Positions 52,634-60,979 of a stretch of DNA of 64,000 nt are shown here, piece after piece. How positions within the stretch are numbered: position 1 is the first letter of the stretch; each line of letters begins with the position of its first letter. The position numbers were made by a program, and so were the translations under genes. The stretch lies in NCBI GenBank assembly GCA_042701975.1, contig CP170561.1, positions 3,410,001 through 3,474,000 of the forward strand. Direction: 5' to 3'. This DNA is from JAFALK01 sp042701975. GTDB taxonomy: Bacteria > Pseudomonadota > Gammaproteobacteria > Burkholderiales > Burkholderiaceae_C. The notes below the pieces were generated by a model, which saw only the letters and a list, made by a program, of their open reading frames with translations, made no database searches and had not been told where the DNA came from.

Positions 52634-55600
52634 ATGAACAACAACACGGGTCGGTGGCAATTCTGGGTCGACCGTGGCGGTACGTTCACAGACGTCGTAG
52701 GACGTTCGCCTTCGGGCGGCCTGCACGCGACCAAGCTCCTGTCCGAGGATTCGCAGCGTTATGCAGATGCGGCGGTCGAAGGCATCCGCCGCCTGCTGGG
52801 CCTGAAGCCGCATGAGGCGATCACGCCCGATCGCGTGGAAAGCGTGAAGATGGGCACGACGGTGGCGACGAACGCGCTGCTGGAACGCAAGGGCGAGCGC
52901 ACCGTGCTGGTCACGACCGCGGGCTTTGGCGATGCGCTGCGCATCGGCTACCAGAACCGGCCCAAGTTGTTCGAGCGCCAGATCCGCCTGCCGGAGCTGC
53001 TCCACGAGCGCGTGGTCGAGGTCCGCGAGCGCATCGATGCCGAGGGCCGGATCGTCCTGCCGCTTGAGGAGGATTCCCTCGTCGCGGGGCTTGAGGCCGC
53101 GCGTGCCGCCGGCATCGAGGCCTGCGCCATCGTCTTCATGCACGGCTGGCGCTTCACCGCACACGAGATCCGCGCGGCCGAGCTGGCGCGGGTGGCGGGC
53201 TTTGCGCAGGTGTCGGTTTCGCACGAGGTCAGCCCGCTGATGAAGCTCGTCTCGCGCGGGGACACGACGGTCGTCGACGCCTACCTTTCGCCCGTCTTGC
53301 GTCGCTATGTGGATCGCGTCGCCGCCGCCATGCCGGGCGTGCCGCTGCTCTTCATGCAAAGCAGCGGCGGCCTGGCCGAGGCTGGCAGTTTCCAGGGCAA
53401 GGACGCCATCCTCTCCGGCCCGGCCGGCGGCATCGTAGGCATGGCGCGCACCGCTGCAGCGGCAGGCCATGAGCGCGTGATCGGCTTCGATATGGGCGGC
53501 ACGTCCACCGACGTCTCGCACCACAGCGGCGAGTTTGAGCGTGAGTTTGAAACCCAGGTGGCCGGCGTGCGCGTGCGCGCACCGATGCTGGCCATCCACA
53601 CGGTGGCGGCCGGCGGCGGCTCCATCGTGCGCTTCGACGGCGCACGCCTGCGCGTCGGCCCCGAGAGCGCCGGAGCGCATCCCGGGCCGGCCAGCTACCG
53701 CCGCGGCGGACCCCTGACGGTGACCGATGCCAACGTGCTGCTCGGCAAGATCAGGCCGGCGCAATTTCCGGCGCTCTTCGGCCCGCGCGGCGACGAGCCG
53801 CTGGATGCGCAGATCGTCCGCGAGCGCTTCTCGGCCATGGCGCGAATCATGGGTGTCAGCACGGAGCAGGCCGCTGCCGGCGCCGTTCAGATTGCTGTGG
53901 CACACATGGCCAACGCCATCAAGAAGATCTCGGTGGCGCGTGGCCATGACGTGACGCGCTACACCCTGCAGTGCTTCGGCGGCGCGGGCGGCCAGCATGC
54001 CTGCCTGGTGGCGGACGCGCTGGGAATGGAGCGCGTCTTCATCCATCCGCTCGCGGGTCTGCTTTCGGCTTACGGTATGGGCCTGGCCGATCGCACGGCC
54101 ATGCGCCAGGCACAGCTGGAGGCGTCGCTCGATGAAGCGGGCCTGGCGCGAGCGGCGGCGCGGCTGGATGAGCTCGAAGCGGCAGCCCGCAATGAGCTGG
54201 ATCTGCCCGGCCTGCAATCGCGCCGCAGCGCGCATGTTCGTTATCAAGGCACGGACACGGCGCTGACCTTGGCCTTCGGCTCCGTCGACGATTTGCGCCA
54301 GCGCTTCGAGGCCGCTTACCGCCAGCGCTTTGCCTTCCTGAGCCCCGATCGCGCGCTCGTCATCGAAGCCGTTTCGGTCGAGGTGTTGGCGGCGGGCGAA
54401 GCGGTGCAGACCGCTGCAGAAGAGGGCGCGGACCATGAGCCTGCGCCGACCGAAGGTGTGCAGGTCTACATGGACGGCGAGTGGCGCGAAGCGGCGCTGC
54501 ACATCGAGACTGCGCTCCGATCTGGCGCGCTCATCGACGGCCCGGCCCTGATCTGCGGCCCTCACGCCACGACCGTTGTGGAACCCGGCTGGCAGGCGCG
54601 CCGCATGGCTTCCGGCGCGCTGGAGCTGGCGCGTGTCCAGGCACGCAAGGCTGCGCACGCGCTGGGCACGGCGGCCGATCCGGTGCTGCTGGAGGTCTTC
54701 AACAAGCTCTTCATGAACATCGCCGAGCAGATGGGCCAGCGCCTGCAGAACACGGCGCACTCGGTCAACATCAAGGAGCGGCTGGACTTCTCCTGTGCCC
54801 TGTTCGACGCCGCCGGCCAGCTGATCGCCAACGCACCGCACATGCCGGTGCACCTGGGTTCGATGAGCGAATCCATCCGCGCCGTGATCGCTGCGAATCC
54901 GCAGATGCGGCCCGGCCAGGTGGTGATGCTCAACGACCCGAGCAGAGGCGGCACGCACTTGCCCGACATCACCGTGGTCAGCCCGGTCTTCCTGGACAGC
55001 GAGGTCAAGCCGGCCTTCTTCGTCGCATCGCGCGGCCACCATGCGGACGTGGGCGGGATCACGCCGGGCTCGATGCCGCCGTTCTCGAAGACGCTGGTCG
55101 AGGAAGGCCTGTGCTTCGACAACTTCCTGCTGGTCGAAGATGGCCGCATGCGCGAGGCCGAGCTGCGTGCCGCGCTCCACGGTGCAGGCAACGGCGCCCG
55201 CAACCCCGAGCAGAACATCGCCGACTTGCGCGCGCAGATCGCCGCCAACGAGAAGGGCGCGCAGGAGCTGCTCGCCATGGTGGCCCTGCACGGGCGTGCC
55301 ACGGTGGCCGCCTACATGCAGCACGTACAGGACAACGCCGAAGCCTCGGTGCGTCGGGTGATCGAGGCCTTGCATGACGGCCAATTCAAGCTGACCCTGG
55401 ACAGCGGTGCCCACATCGAAGTGAAGGTCAGCGTGGACCGCGAGCGACGGGCAGCCACCATCGACTTCACCGGCACCAGCGCCCAGACGCCCGACAACTT
55501 CAACGCGCCGCGCTCGGTGACGATGGCGGCCGTGCTCTACGTCTTCCGCACCCTGGTGGACGACGACATCCCGCTCAATGCCGGCTGCCTGAAGCCGCTG

Positions 55601-56203
55601 GAGGTGATCGTGCCCGAGGGCTGCATGCTCAACCCCAAGCCCGGCGCGGCCGTGGTGGCCGGCAATGTGGAGACGTCCAGCTGCGTGACCAATGCGCTGT
55701 ACGGGGCTCTCGGCGTGATGGCGGCGGCGCAGTGCACGATGAACAACTTCACCTTCGGCAACGCCCGCCACCAGTACTACGAGACGCTCTCGGGCGGCAG
55801 CGGCGCGGGCCCGGGCTTCGATGGCACGGCCGTGGTGCAGACCCACATGACCAACTCGCGCCTGACCGATCCCGAGGTGCTGGAGTTCCGCTTCCCGGTG
55901 CGGGTGGAGACCCACGCGATCCGGCGCGGCTCCGGCGGGGCGGGGCGCTGGCGCGGCGGCGATGGCGCCATCCGCCGCGTGCGCTTTCTGGAGCCGATGA
56001 CGGCTTCCATCCTCTCCAATGGCCGCCTCGAAGGGCCCTTCGGCCTGGACGGCGGCGCGCCGGGGGCGGTGGGCGTCAACCGGGTGGAGCGGGCGGATGG
56101 CACGGTGGAAGCGTTGGGCGCGCTGGGCTCCGTTTCGGTGCGAGCGGGCGATGTGTTCGAGATCGAGACACCGGGCGGCGGCGGCTTCGGCAAGGAAGAC
56201 TAA
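52634..56203 (+). CDS. Fused 5-oxoprolinase (hydantoinase A and B domains)
   Basis: 1189 residues. The HyuA half (about 1-670) opens with WVDRGGTFTDVV, carries the ATP-site segment GFDMGGTSTDVS and the GPESAGAHPGPA stretch. The HyuB half (about 680-1185) begins near LEVFNKLFMNIAEQMG and ends with TPGGGGFGK. ATP-dependent 5-oxoprolinases open 5-oxoproline to glutamate; bacterial enzymes are often two separate chains, while this single-chain layout is like the eukaryotic one. Hydantoinase activity is possible. The ATG at 52634 is 105 bases from the divergent ATPase gene. Confidence 0.92.
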   Translation: MNNNTGRWQFWVDRGGTFTDVVGRSPSGGLHATKLLSEDSQRYADAAVEGIRRLLGLKPHEAITPDRVESVKMGTTVATNALLERKGERTVLVTTAGFGDALRIGYQNRPKLFERQIRLPELLHERVVEVRERIDAEGRIVLPLEEDSLVAGLEAARAAGIEACAIVFMHGWRFTAHEIRAAELARVAGFAQVSVSHEVSPLMKLVSRGDTTVVDAYLSPVLRRYVDRVAAAMPGVPLLFMQSSGGLAEAGSFQGKDAILSGPAGGIVGMARTAAAAGHERVIGFDMGGTSTDVSHHSGEFEREFETQVAGVRVRAPMLAIHTVAAGGGSIVRFDGARLRVGPESAGAHPGPASYRRGGPLTVTDANVLLGKIRPAQFPALFGPRGDEPLDAQIVRERFSAMARIMGVSTEQAAAGAVQIAVAHMANAIKKISVARGHDVTRYTLQCFGGAGGQHACLVADALGMERVFIHPLAGLLSAYGMGLADRTAMRQAQLEASLDEAGLARAAARLDELEAAARNELDLPGLQSRRSAHVRYQGTDTALTLAFGSVDDLRQRFEAAYRQRFAFLSPDRALVIEAVSVEVLAAGEAVQTAAEEGADHEPAPTEGVQVYMDGEWREAALHIETALRSGALIDGPALICGPHATTVVEPGWQARRMASGALELARVQARKAAHALGTAADPVLLEVFNKLFMNIAEQMGQRLQNTAHSVNIKERLDFSCALFDAAGQLIANAPHMPVHLGSMSESIRAVIAANPQMRPGQVVMLNDPSRGGTHLPDITVVSPVFLDSEVKPAFFVASRGHHADVGGITPGSMPPFSKTLVEEGLCFDNFLLVEDGRMREAELRAALHGAGNGARNPEQNIADLRAQIAANEKGAQELLAMVALHGRATVAAYMQHVQDNAEASVRRVIEALHDGQFKLTLDSGAHIEVKVSVDRERRAATIDFTGTSAQTPDNFNAPRSVTMAAVLYVFRTLVDDDIPLNAGCLKPLEVIVPEGCMLNPKPGAAVVAGNVETSSCVTNALYGALGVMAAAQCTMNNFTFGNARHQYYETLSGGSGAGPGFDGTAVVQTHMTNSRLTDPEVLEFRFPVRVETHAIRRGSGGAGRWRGGDGAIRRVRFLEPMTASILSNGRLEGPFGLDGGAPGAVGVNRVERADGTVEALGALGSVSVRAGDVFEIETPGGGGFGKED

Positions 56204-56278
56204 GTTCGCCGATCGGCGTCTGCACGGATCAGCCGACCCGTGATACCTTGCGCTCGTCCAACGACGGGAGGGTCAGCC

Positions 56279-57832
56279 ATGAAGCTATCCGATGTGCGCG
56301 TGGGATCGCGCATGGGCCTGGGGTTCGGAGTCCTGTTGCTGCTGATGCTGGCCATGGGCCTGTACGCGGCCAACCGCGTAGCCAAGGTACAGGGCAATGT
56401 GGTGGAGCTCAGTGATCACTGGCTCCCCAGCAGCCAGCGCCTGGCGGCCATCAATGAATCGCTGAACCAGATGCGCCGGGCCGAGTTGCAGATGCTGCTC
56501 GGCGGCACGGCCAAGGCGGTGGACGATGAGAACGCACGCCTGGTCAAGCAGTGGGAAGTGCTGCCGCCGCTGATGAAGAGCTACGGCGCCGACATCGAGG
56601 GCGAGGCCGAGCGCGAACAGTTCAAGACCTTCAGCGCCATCGTCGATAACTACCACGCCACGCAGGACAAGCTCGTGCAGATGGCGCGCGCCGGCCAGCA
56701 GGAAGAGGCCCTGGCCTTCCTGCGCGGTGAATCGCGCAAGGTGTTCCGATCCACCGCCGATGCCATCGCCAAGCTCACCGAGCTGAACACGGCTGGCGCG
56801 CAGGCGGCGCACGAGGATTCACTTGCCAGCTATCGCTCGGTGCTCTGGGGCATCTGGCTGATGGTGGCCGTGGCCATGGGGCTGGGCGCCGTCGTGGCCT
56901 GGCTGATGACGAGATCGCTGACGCATCCGCTGCGTGAGGCGGCCGCCGCTGCGGACCGGATCGCCGGGGGTGACCTGAGTGCTGACGTGGCCAGCAGCCG
57001 GGGCGACGAGCTCGGCGATCTGCTGCGTTGCCTCTCACGCATGCAGGAAGCGCTCAACGCCTCGGTCGCCACTGTCAAGCACAGCGCCGACTACATCGCC
57101 GAGGCCAGCCGCGAGGTGTCGTCGGGCAGCGCAGATCTTTCGGCCCGCACCGAGCAGGCCGCCTCCAACCTGGAGCAGACCTCGGCCGCCATGCAGCAAC
57201 TGACCGAGACGGCGCGCAGCAGCGCCACTTCCGCGCAAGAGGCACGGCGCCTGGCGGTCAATGCGTCCAGCGTGGCGGAGCAGGGCGGTACGGTGGTGGC
57301 GCAGGTGGTGAGCACGATGGAGGGCATCCAGCAGTCGTCGCGCAAGATCAACGACATCATCGGCGTGATCGATGGGATTGCCTTCCAGACCAACATCCTC
57401 GCGCTCAATGCGGCCGTGGAAGCGGCGCGGGCCGGCGAGCAGGGGCGTGGCTTTGCGGTCGTTGCGTCAGAAGTGCGCACGCTCGCGCAGCGCAGCGCGC
57501 AGGCGGCCCGCGAGATCAAGACGTTGATCTCCAGCTCGGTCCAGCAGGTCGAAGACGGCTCGCGCCTGGTGGGCGATGCGGGCGCCACCATGGGGGAGGT
57601 CGTGGATGCCGTCCAGCAGGTCACGCGGCTGATTGCCGAGATTGCCAGTGCGGTGCAGAACCAGACGGGCAGCCTCACCGAGGTCAACAGCGCGGTGACC
57701 CAGCTCGACGGCATGACGCAGCAGAACGCGGCGCTCGTCGAGGAATCGGCGGCGGCTTCGGAATCGCTGCGGGAGCAGGCTTCGCGCCTGTCTGAAGTGG
57801 TGGCGAGGTTTCAGCTCAAGACCACCGGCTGA
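56279..57832 (+). CDS. Methyl-accepting chemotaxis protein (receptor 2)
   Basis: 517 residues, a paralogue of the receptor at 33564-35108. Two membrane helices (about 11-31 and 188-210) flank a periplasmic four-helix bundle; then HAMP, adaptation helices and the signalling tip GVIDGIAFQTNILALNAAVE. The sensor domains differ more than the signalling domains. There is no CheR pentapeptide. GGGAGG lies before the ATG at 56279. It follows the oxoprolinase by 75 bases on the same strand. Confidence 0.95.
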   Translation: MKLSDVRVGSRMGLGFGVLLLLMLAMGLYAANRVAKVQGNVVELSDHWLPSSQRLAAINESLNQMRRAELQMLLGGTAKAVDDENARLVKQWEVLPPLMKSYGADIEGEAEREQFKTFSAIVDNYHATQDKLVQMARAGQQEEALAFLRGESRKVFRSTADAIAKLTELNTAGAQAAHEDSLASYRSVLWGIWLMVAVAMGLGAVVAWLMTRSLTHPLREAAAAADRIAGGDLSADVASSRGDELGDLLRCLSRMQEALNASVATVKHSADYIAEASREVSSGSADLSARTEQAASNLEQTSAAMQQLTETARSSATSAQEARRLAVNASSVAEQGGTVVAQVVSTMEGIQQSSRKINDIIGVIDGIAFQTNILALNAAVEAARAGEQGRGFAVVASEVRTLAQRSAQAAREIKTLISSSVQQVEDGSRLVGDAGATMGEVVDAVQQVTRLIAEIASAVQNQTGSLTEVNSAVTQLDGMTQQNAALVEESAAASESLREQASRLSEVVARFQLKTTG

Positions 57833-57851
57833 TCGCGGCGTGTGGCGTGCC

Positions 57852-58055
57852 TCAATCGTCCAGCGATTGCTCGCTGTAGCGTCGCCATTGCCCCGTCGCC
57901 CGCTGCATCAGCGCCAACTGACGCATGAAGGGCGGGCAGAGCTTGCAGACCCACAGGTGCAGGCGCACCGCCAGCCGATCGGACCACGGCAGCGGCTGCT
58001 CCAGCGCCTGCAGTGCCAGGTGCGTTACTTCCTTGCAGGTTCGTCGGATTCTCAT
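57852..58055 (-). CDS. Small zinc-finger (zf-HC2-like) partner of the ECF sigma factor
   Basis: 67 residues from ATG at 58055, whose ATGA overlaps the sigma stop; the longer frame to 58085 lies inside the sigma gene. Zinc ligands in an H-x3-C-x2-C arrangement are seen in LHLWVCKLCPP, with a further Cys in RRTCKEV. Such proteins bind the sigma factor in the cytoplasm (ZAS-type) and may be redox- or metal-sensitive. There is no membrane helix. Its size suggests either a soluble anti-sigma factor or a co-regulator. Confidence 0.78.
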   Translation of the reverse strand: MRIRRTCKEVTHLALQALEQPLPWSDRLAVRLHLWVCKLCPPFMRQLALMQRATGQWRRYSEQSLDD

Positions 58056-58612
58056 GCTGCGGAAAACCAGTTCAGTTGCAGGCACTCGCGCAGGCGCAAC
58101 CGGGCGCGGTGCAGCATCACCCAGAGGTTTGTCGGGCTGATGGCCAGAACCTTACAGATCTCTTCCGTGTCCAGCTCCAGCCATTCGCGCATCATGAACA
58201 GGCGCCCCTGCTGGCCCGGCAGTTTCTCCACGCAGGCGTCCAGCACGCGCATGAAGTCGAGCTGGCGCAGCGTCTGCTCCGGGTCACCCCATTCCTGCGG
58301 TGCCTCGCGCCAGTGGCCGTCGGGGCGGAACAGCATCTCGTCGAGGTCTTCGCCGTCCTCGGCCGTCATGGACATGTCGCGTGCATTGCGGCGCAGCTGG
58401 TCCACCAGCTTGTGCTTGAGGATGCCCACCAGCCAGGTCTTGAGCTGGGACTGGCCGGCAAAGGACTGCGGCTTTTCCAGCGCAGCCAGCAGCGTCTCGC
58501 TGACGGCGTCTTCGGCCCAGGCGCTGTTGCGCAGCTGCAGCTGGGCGTACTTCAGCAGCCGGGGGCGTAAGGCCTGGAGTTCGTCGGCGAAATCGGTCTT
58601 CAAGGCATTCAT
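58052..58612 (-). CDS. ECF-family RNA polymerase sigma factor
   Basis: 186 residues. Region 2 is visible in SAWAEDAVSETLLAALEKP and the TWLVGILKHKLVDQLRR stretch; region 4 in LELDTEEICKVLAISPTN and WVMLHRARLRLRECL. No region 3 is present, as expected for extracytoplasmic function sigma factors. Start ATG at 58612 gives MNALKTDFADELQ; the longer open frame runs into the divergent gene. It is read away from the bufA operon and is coupled to the zinc-finger gene. The pairing with a bufferin operon suggests that it answers metal or oxidative stress and turns on bufABC-doxX. Confidence 0.93.
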   Translation of the reverse strand: MNALKTDFADELQALRPRLLKYAQLQLRNSAWAEDAVSETLLAALEKPQSFAGQSQLKTWLVGILKHKLVDQLRRNARDMSMTAEDGEDLDEMLFRPDGHWREAPQEWGDPEQTLRQLDFMRVLDACVEKLPGQQGRLFMMREWLELDTEEICKVLAISPTNLWVMLHRARLRLRECLQLNWFSAA

Positions 58613-58622
58613 CGAGCCGCGA

Positions 58623-58648
58623 GTGTAAGGAACTGGCGGCCTGTTGCG
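58623..58648 (+). promoter_or_regulatory. Candidate ECF-sigma promoter of the buf operon
   Basis: GTAAGG (58623-58628), a 16-base spacer and CGAC (58645-58648) have the form of promoters used by SigF-type ECF sigma factors (a GTAAC-like -35 and a CGA-like -10). It would start RNA near 58655, about 50 bases before bufA. I found no matching pair facing the sigma gene. Confidence 0.4.
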
Positions 58649-58657
58649 ACTCCAGCC

Positions 58658-58678
58658 CCGTCGGCACATGATGTGTCG
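58658..58678. promoter_or_regulatory. Palindrome in the sigma-bufA intergenic region
   Basis: CACAT-G-ATGTG (58663-58673) is a perfect odd palindrome, extended with mismatches to 58658-58678. It sits just after the candidate start of the bufA transcript and may be an operator for a second regulator. Confidence 0.35.
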
Positions 58679-58706
58679 CCTTTCAACCCAACAGGAGCTC
58701 TTTCTC

Positions 58707-58985
58707 ATGCAGACCAAGCAAATCCTCAGCCGCGGCCTGGCCGCCGCCCTCGCTCTCGGCCTCGTTGCCCAAGCCCAGGCCGAAGACAAGGCACCCAAGG
58801 AAAAGTGCTACGGCATCGCCAAGGCCGGCCAGAACGATTGCGCCAACCTGAGCGGTACGCACTCGTGCGCCGGCCAAGCCAAGGCCGACAAGACGCCGGA
58901 CGACTGGAAGTACGTGGCCAAGGGCTCCTGCGCCAAGGAAGGCGGCATGACCGCGGACCAGGTCAAAGCCAAGGCCAAGAAGTAA
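58707..58985 (+). CDS. bufA1: Bufferin-type precursor peptide BufA1 (DUF2282)
   Basis: 92 residues. A signal peptide (1-25, ending AQA-EDK) precedes a short mature peptide with four Cys at 34, 45, 54 and 75 in the DUF2282 pattern (KCYGIAKAGQNDC, HSCAGQAK, KGSC). In bufferins the central two Cys are oxidised to thiooxazoles by BufB with BufC, giving a copper-binding product in the periplasm. A lysine-rich tail ends the protein. CAGGAG lies nine bases before the ATG at 58707; the longer frame reaches back into the promoter region. bufB starts 19 bases downstream. Confidence 0.9.
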   Translation: MQTKQILSRGLAAALALGLVAQAQAEDKAPKEKCYGIAKAGQNDCANLSGTHSCAGQAKADKTPDDWKYVAKGSCAKEGGMTADQVKAKAKK

Positions 58986-59004
58986 CTCGTTATCCGCACG
59001 CAAG

Positions 59005-59808
59005 ATGATCGGCATCGGCTGGCGCCAGCCCCACTACGAAACGCTGCTTGGCGAGAAGCCGGCGCTGGACTTCATCGAAGTCCACTCCGAGAACTTCTTT
59101 GCCGAGGGCGGGGCAGCGCTGGCCGTGCTGATGCAGGGCCGCGCGCAGTACGCGGTGAGCCTGCACGGCGTGGGCCTGTCGCTCGGGTCGGCCAGCGGGC
59201 TGGATGAGCAGCACCTGCAAACGCTGGCGCGGCTGGTCGAGCGCGTGCAGCCGATGCTCGTGTCCGATCACGCCAGCTTTGCGCGCGTCTGCTCGGGCCT
59301 GCATGCGGCCGATCTGCTGCCCATCGCTTTCGACGACGAGAGCCTCGCGCTGATGGTGCAGCACGTGCAGCAGGTGCAGGAGCGCCTGCGCCGGCCGATG
59401 CTGGTGGAGAACCTGAGCGCCTACCTGGCCTGGGACGGTGACACGCTGGCGGAGCCGGAGTTCTTCAACGAACTCTGCGCCCGCAGCGGCTGCGGCCTGC
59501 TGCTGGACGTGAACAACCTCGTGGTCAACGCACGCAACGCCGGCCACAGACCCGGTGAGGCGGCGCAGGCCGCGTGCGAATGGGTGGACCGGCTGAGCGA
59601 CGGCATCGTGGGCGAGATCCATCTTGCCGGCCACGCCGAGCTGCCCGGCATCGTGATCGACGATCATGGCAGCCGCGTGCCCGAGGCTGTCTGGCAGGTC
59701 TACCGCCACGCTCGCGGCCGGTTCGCGCAAGCGCCGGCCTTGATCGAGTGGGACACCGACGTGCCCGCGCTCGGTGTGCTGCTGGAAGAAGCGGAGCTGG
59801 CCCGATGA
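59005..59808 (+). CDS. bufB: Multinuclear iron oxidase BufB (DUF692, MNIO family)
   Basis: 267 residues, TIM-barrel enzyme of the MNIO family, which modifies Cys in precursor peptides with two or three iron ions and O2. Likely metal ligands are His27 and Glu29 region (EVHSENFF), His54 (LHGVGLS), Asp88-His89 (SDHASF), Glu135 (VENLSAY), Asp168 and Asn170 (LLDVNNL), His206 (EIHLAGH) and His221 (DDHGSRV). All stand where the family has them. It overlaps bufC by four bases. The substrate should be the Cys residues of BufA1. Confidence 0.93.
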   Translation: MIGIGWRQPHYETLLGEKPALDFIEVHSENFFAEGGAALAVLMQGRAQYAVSLHGVGLSLGSASGLDEQHLQTLARLVERVQPMLVSDHASFARVCSGLHAADLLPIAFDDESLALMVQHVQQVQERLRRPMLVENLSAYLAWDGDTLAEPEFFNELCARSGCGLLLDVNNLVVNARNAGHRPGEAAQAACEWVDRLSDGIVGEIHLAGHAELPGIVIDDHGSRVPEAVWQVYRHARGRFAQAPALIEWDTDVPALGVLLEEAELAR

Positions 59809-60494
59809 GCGCGCAGCAACGCCAGGAGGCCTTGCTGGCCGCGATCCAGGGCCGCGGCGAAAGCCCAGCCTCGCGTGGCCTGCCCGGCATCGAAGGCGGC
59901 GCGGCGCAGGGTCTGCAGACTTATCGCGGCAACGCCTCGGCGCTGGCGGCGCGCGCGCTGGGCGCGATCTATCTGCGCTTGAAGGATGCGTTCGGCATCG
60001 AGGAGTTCGACGCCATGGCGCCGACCTTCTGGCGCCGCCATCCGCCGCGCAGCGGAGACCTGGCGGACTGGGGTGGCGAGCTGGCGGATTTCCTCGCCGC
60101 GCAGCCGGACATGGATGCGCAACTGGTCCGATTGGCTCGACTCGACTGGGCCTGTCATGAGGTCGAGCGCGCGGCCGATGCCGACTTCGACGCCGACTCG
60201 CTGGCGCTGCTGGCCAGCGTCGAGGCGAGCCGGTTGCGATTGCTGCTGCGCCCAGGCACGGCGCTGGTCGAGCACACGCTGGTCTGGCGCAAGGGCTGGC
60301 GTGCAGAGCTGCAAACGCTGGACGATGCCTCGGCGCGCTTCATGCAGGCGCTGCTGGCCGGGCAGGACGTGGAGGCAGCACTGACGTTCGCGTCATCGGC
60401 CGCCGATTTCGATTTCAGCGGCTGGCTGCAGCAGGCCTTGCTGGCCGGCTGGCTGATCGGTGTGAAAGAAGAACAAGGACCTCAACCATCATGA
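59805..60494 (+). CDS. bufC: BufB partner protein BufC (DUF2063)
   Basis: 229 residues. The N-terminal DNA-binding-like DUF2063 domain has GLQTYRGNASALAARALGAI and the FWRRHPPRSGDLADWGGEL segment; the C-terminal part is variable. In related systems this protein acts as the RiPP recognition partner that presents the precursor to the MNIO enzyme. The ATG at 59805 lies in the bufB stop (ATGA), so the two are made together. The longer frame back to 59574 is inside bufB and is discarded. Confidence 0.9.
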   Translation: MSAQQRQEALLAAIQGRGESPASRGLPGIEGGAAQGLQTYRGNASALAARALGAIYLRLKDAFGIEEFDAMAPTFWRRHPPRSGDLADWGGELADFLAAQPDMDAQLVRLARLDWACHEVERAADADFDADSLALLASVEASRLRLLLRPGTALVEHTLVWRKGWRAELQTLDDASARFMQALLAGQDVEAALTFASSAADFDFSGWLQQALLAGWLIGVKEEQGPQPS

Positions 60495-60979
60495 ATCTCA
60501 TCCAATCCATCGCACTCGTGAAGTGGCGCCTGTTCACCGATGCCGGCGTGAAGCCGCGCATGCCGAAGGTCGAAGCCACGGTGGTCAGCCATCTGCAGTC
60601 GCTCGCGCTGCTGGGCGCGCGGCTCTTCGTGGCGCAAGTGTTCTGGCTCTCGGGCCTGACCAAGATCCGCGACTGGGGCACGACGCTGGCGCTGTTCGAG
60701 AACGAGTACCACGTGCCCTTCCTGCCGCCGGAGATTGCGGCCTACCTGGGCACAGCCGGCGAGCTGGGCCTGGCGCCCTTGTTGGCCTTCGGCTTCATGG
60801 GCCGCTTCGCCGCGCTGGGCCTTTTCGTCGTGAACGTGATGGCCGCACTGAGCCTGGAAGACATCGCCCCGGCCGCATTGATGGGGCACGAGCTCTGGGG
60901 CGTGTTGCTGGCGGTGGTGGCGCTGTGGGGGGCGGGCCGGTGGTCGGTGGACCACCTGTGGTTCAGTCGCGGGGCTTGA
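60491..60979 (+). CDS. DoxX-family membrane protein of the buf operon
   Basis: 162 residues with four membrane helices (about 37-55, 78-98, 102-120 and 133-152), DoxX type (ARLFVAQVFWLSGLTKIRDW). DoxX-like genes often close bufferin operons; the product may move electrons or quinol-linked redox power at the membrane. It overlaps bufC by four bases and the end of convergent tolA by 17. Confidence 0.88.
   Translation: MNLIQSIALVKWRLFTDAGVKPRMPKVEATVVSHLQSLALLGARLFVAQVFWLSGLTKIRDWGTTLALFENEYHVPFLPPEIAAYLGTAGELGLAPLLAFGFMGRFAALGLFVVNVMAALSLEDIAPAALMGHELWGVLLAVVALWGAGRWSVDHLWFSRGA

Noticed and set aside
52529..55915. Long minus-strand frame continuing upstream of the GspE-family ATPase
   Set aside because: The true ATPase begins at 52528. 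The rest is antisense to the 5-oxoprolinase gene and has shadow composition.
58613..58706. A promoter of the same ECF type facing the sigma gene
   Set aside because: No GTAA-like -35 with a 16-base spacer to a CGA-like -10 was found on the minus strand.
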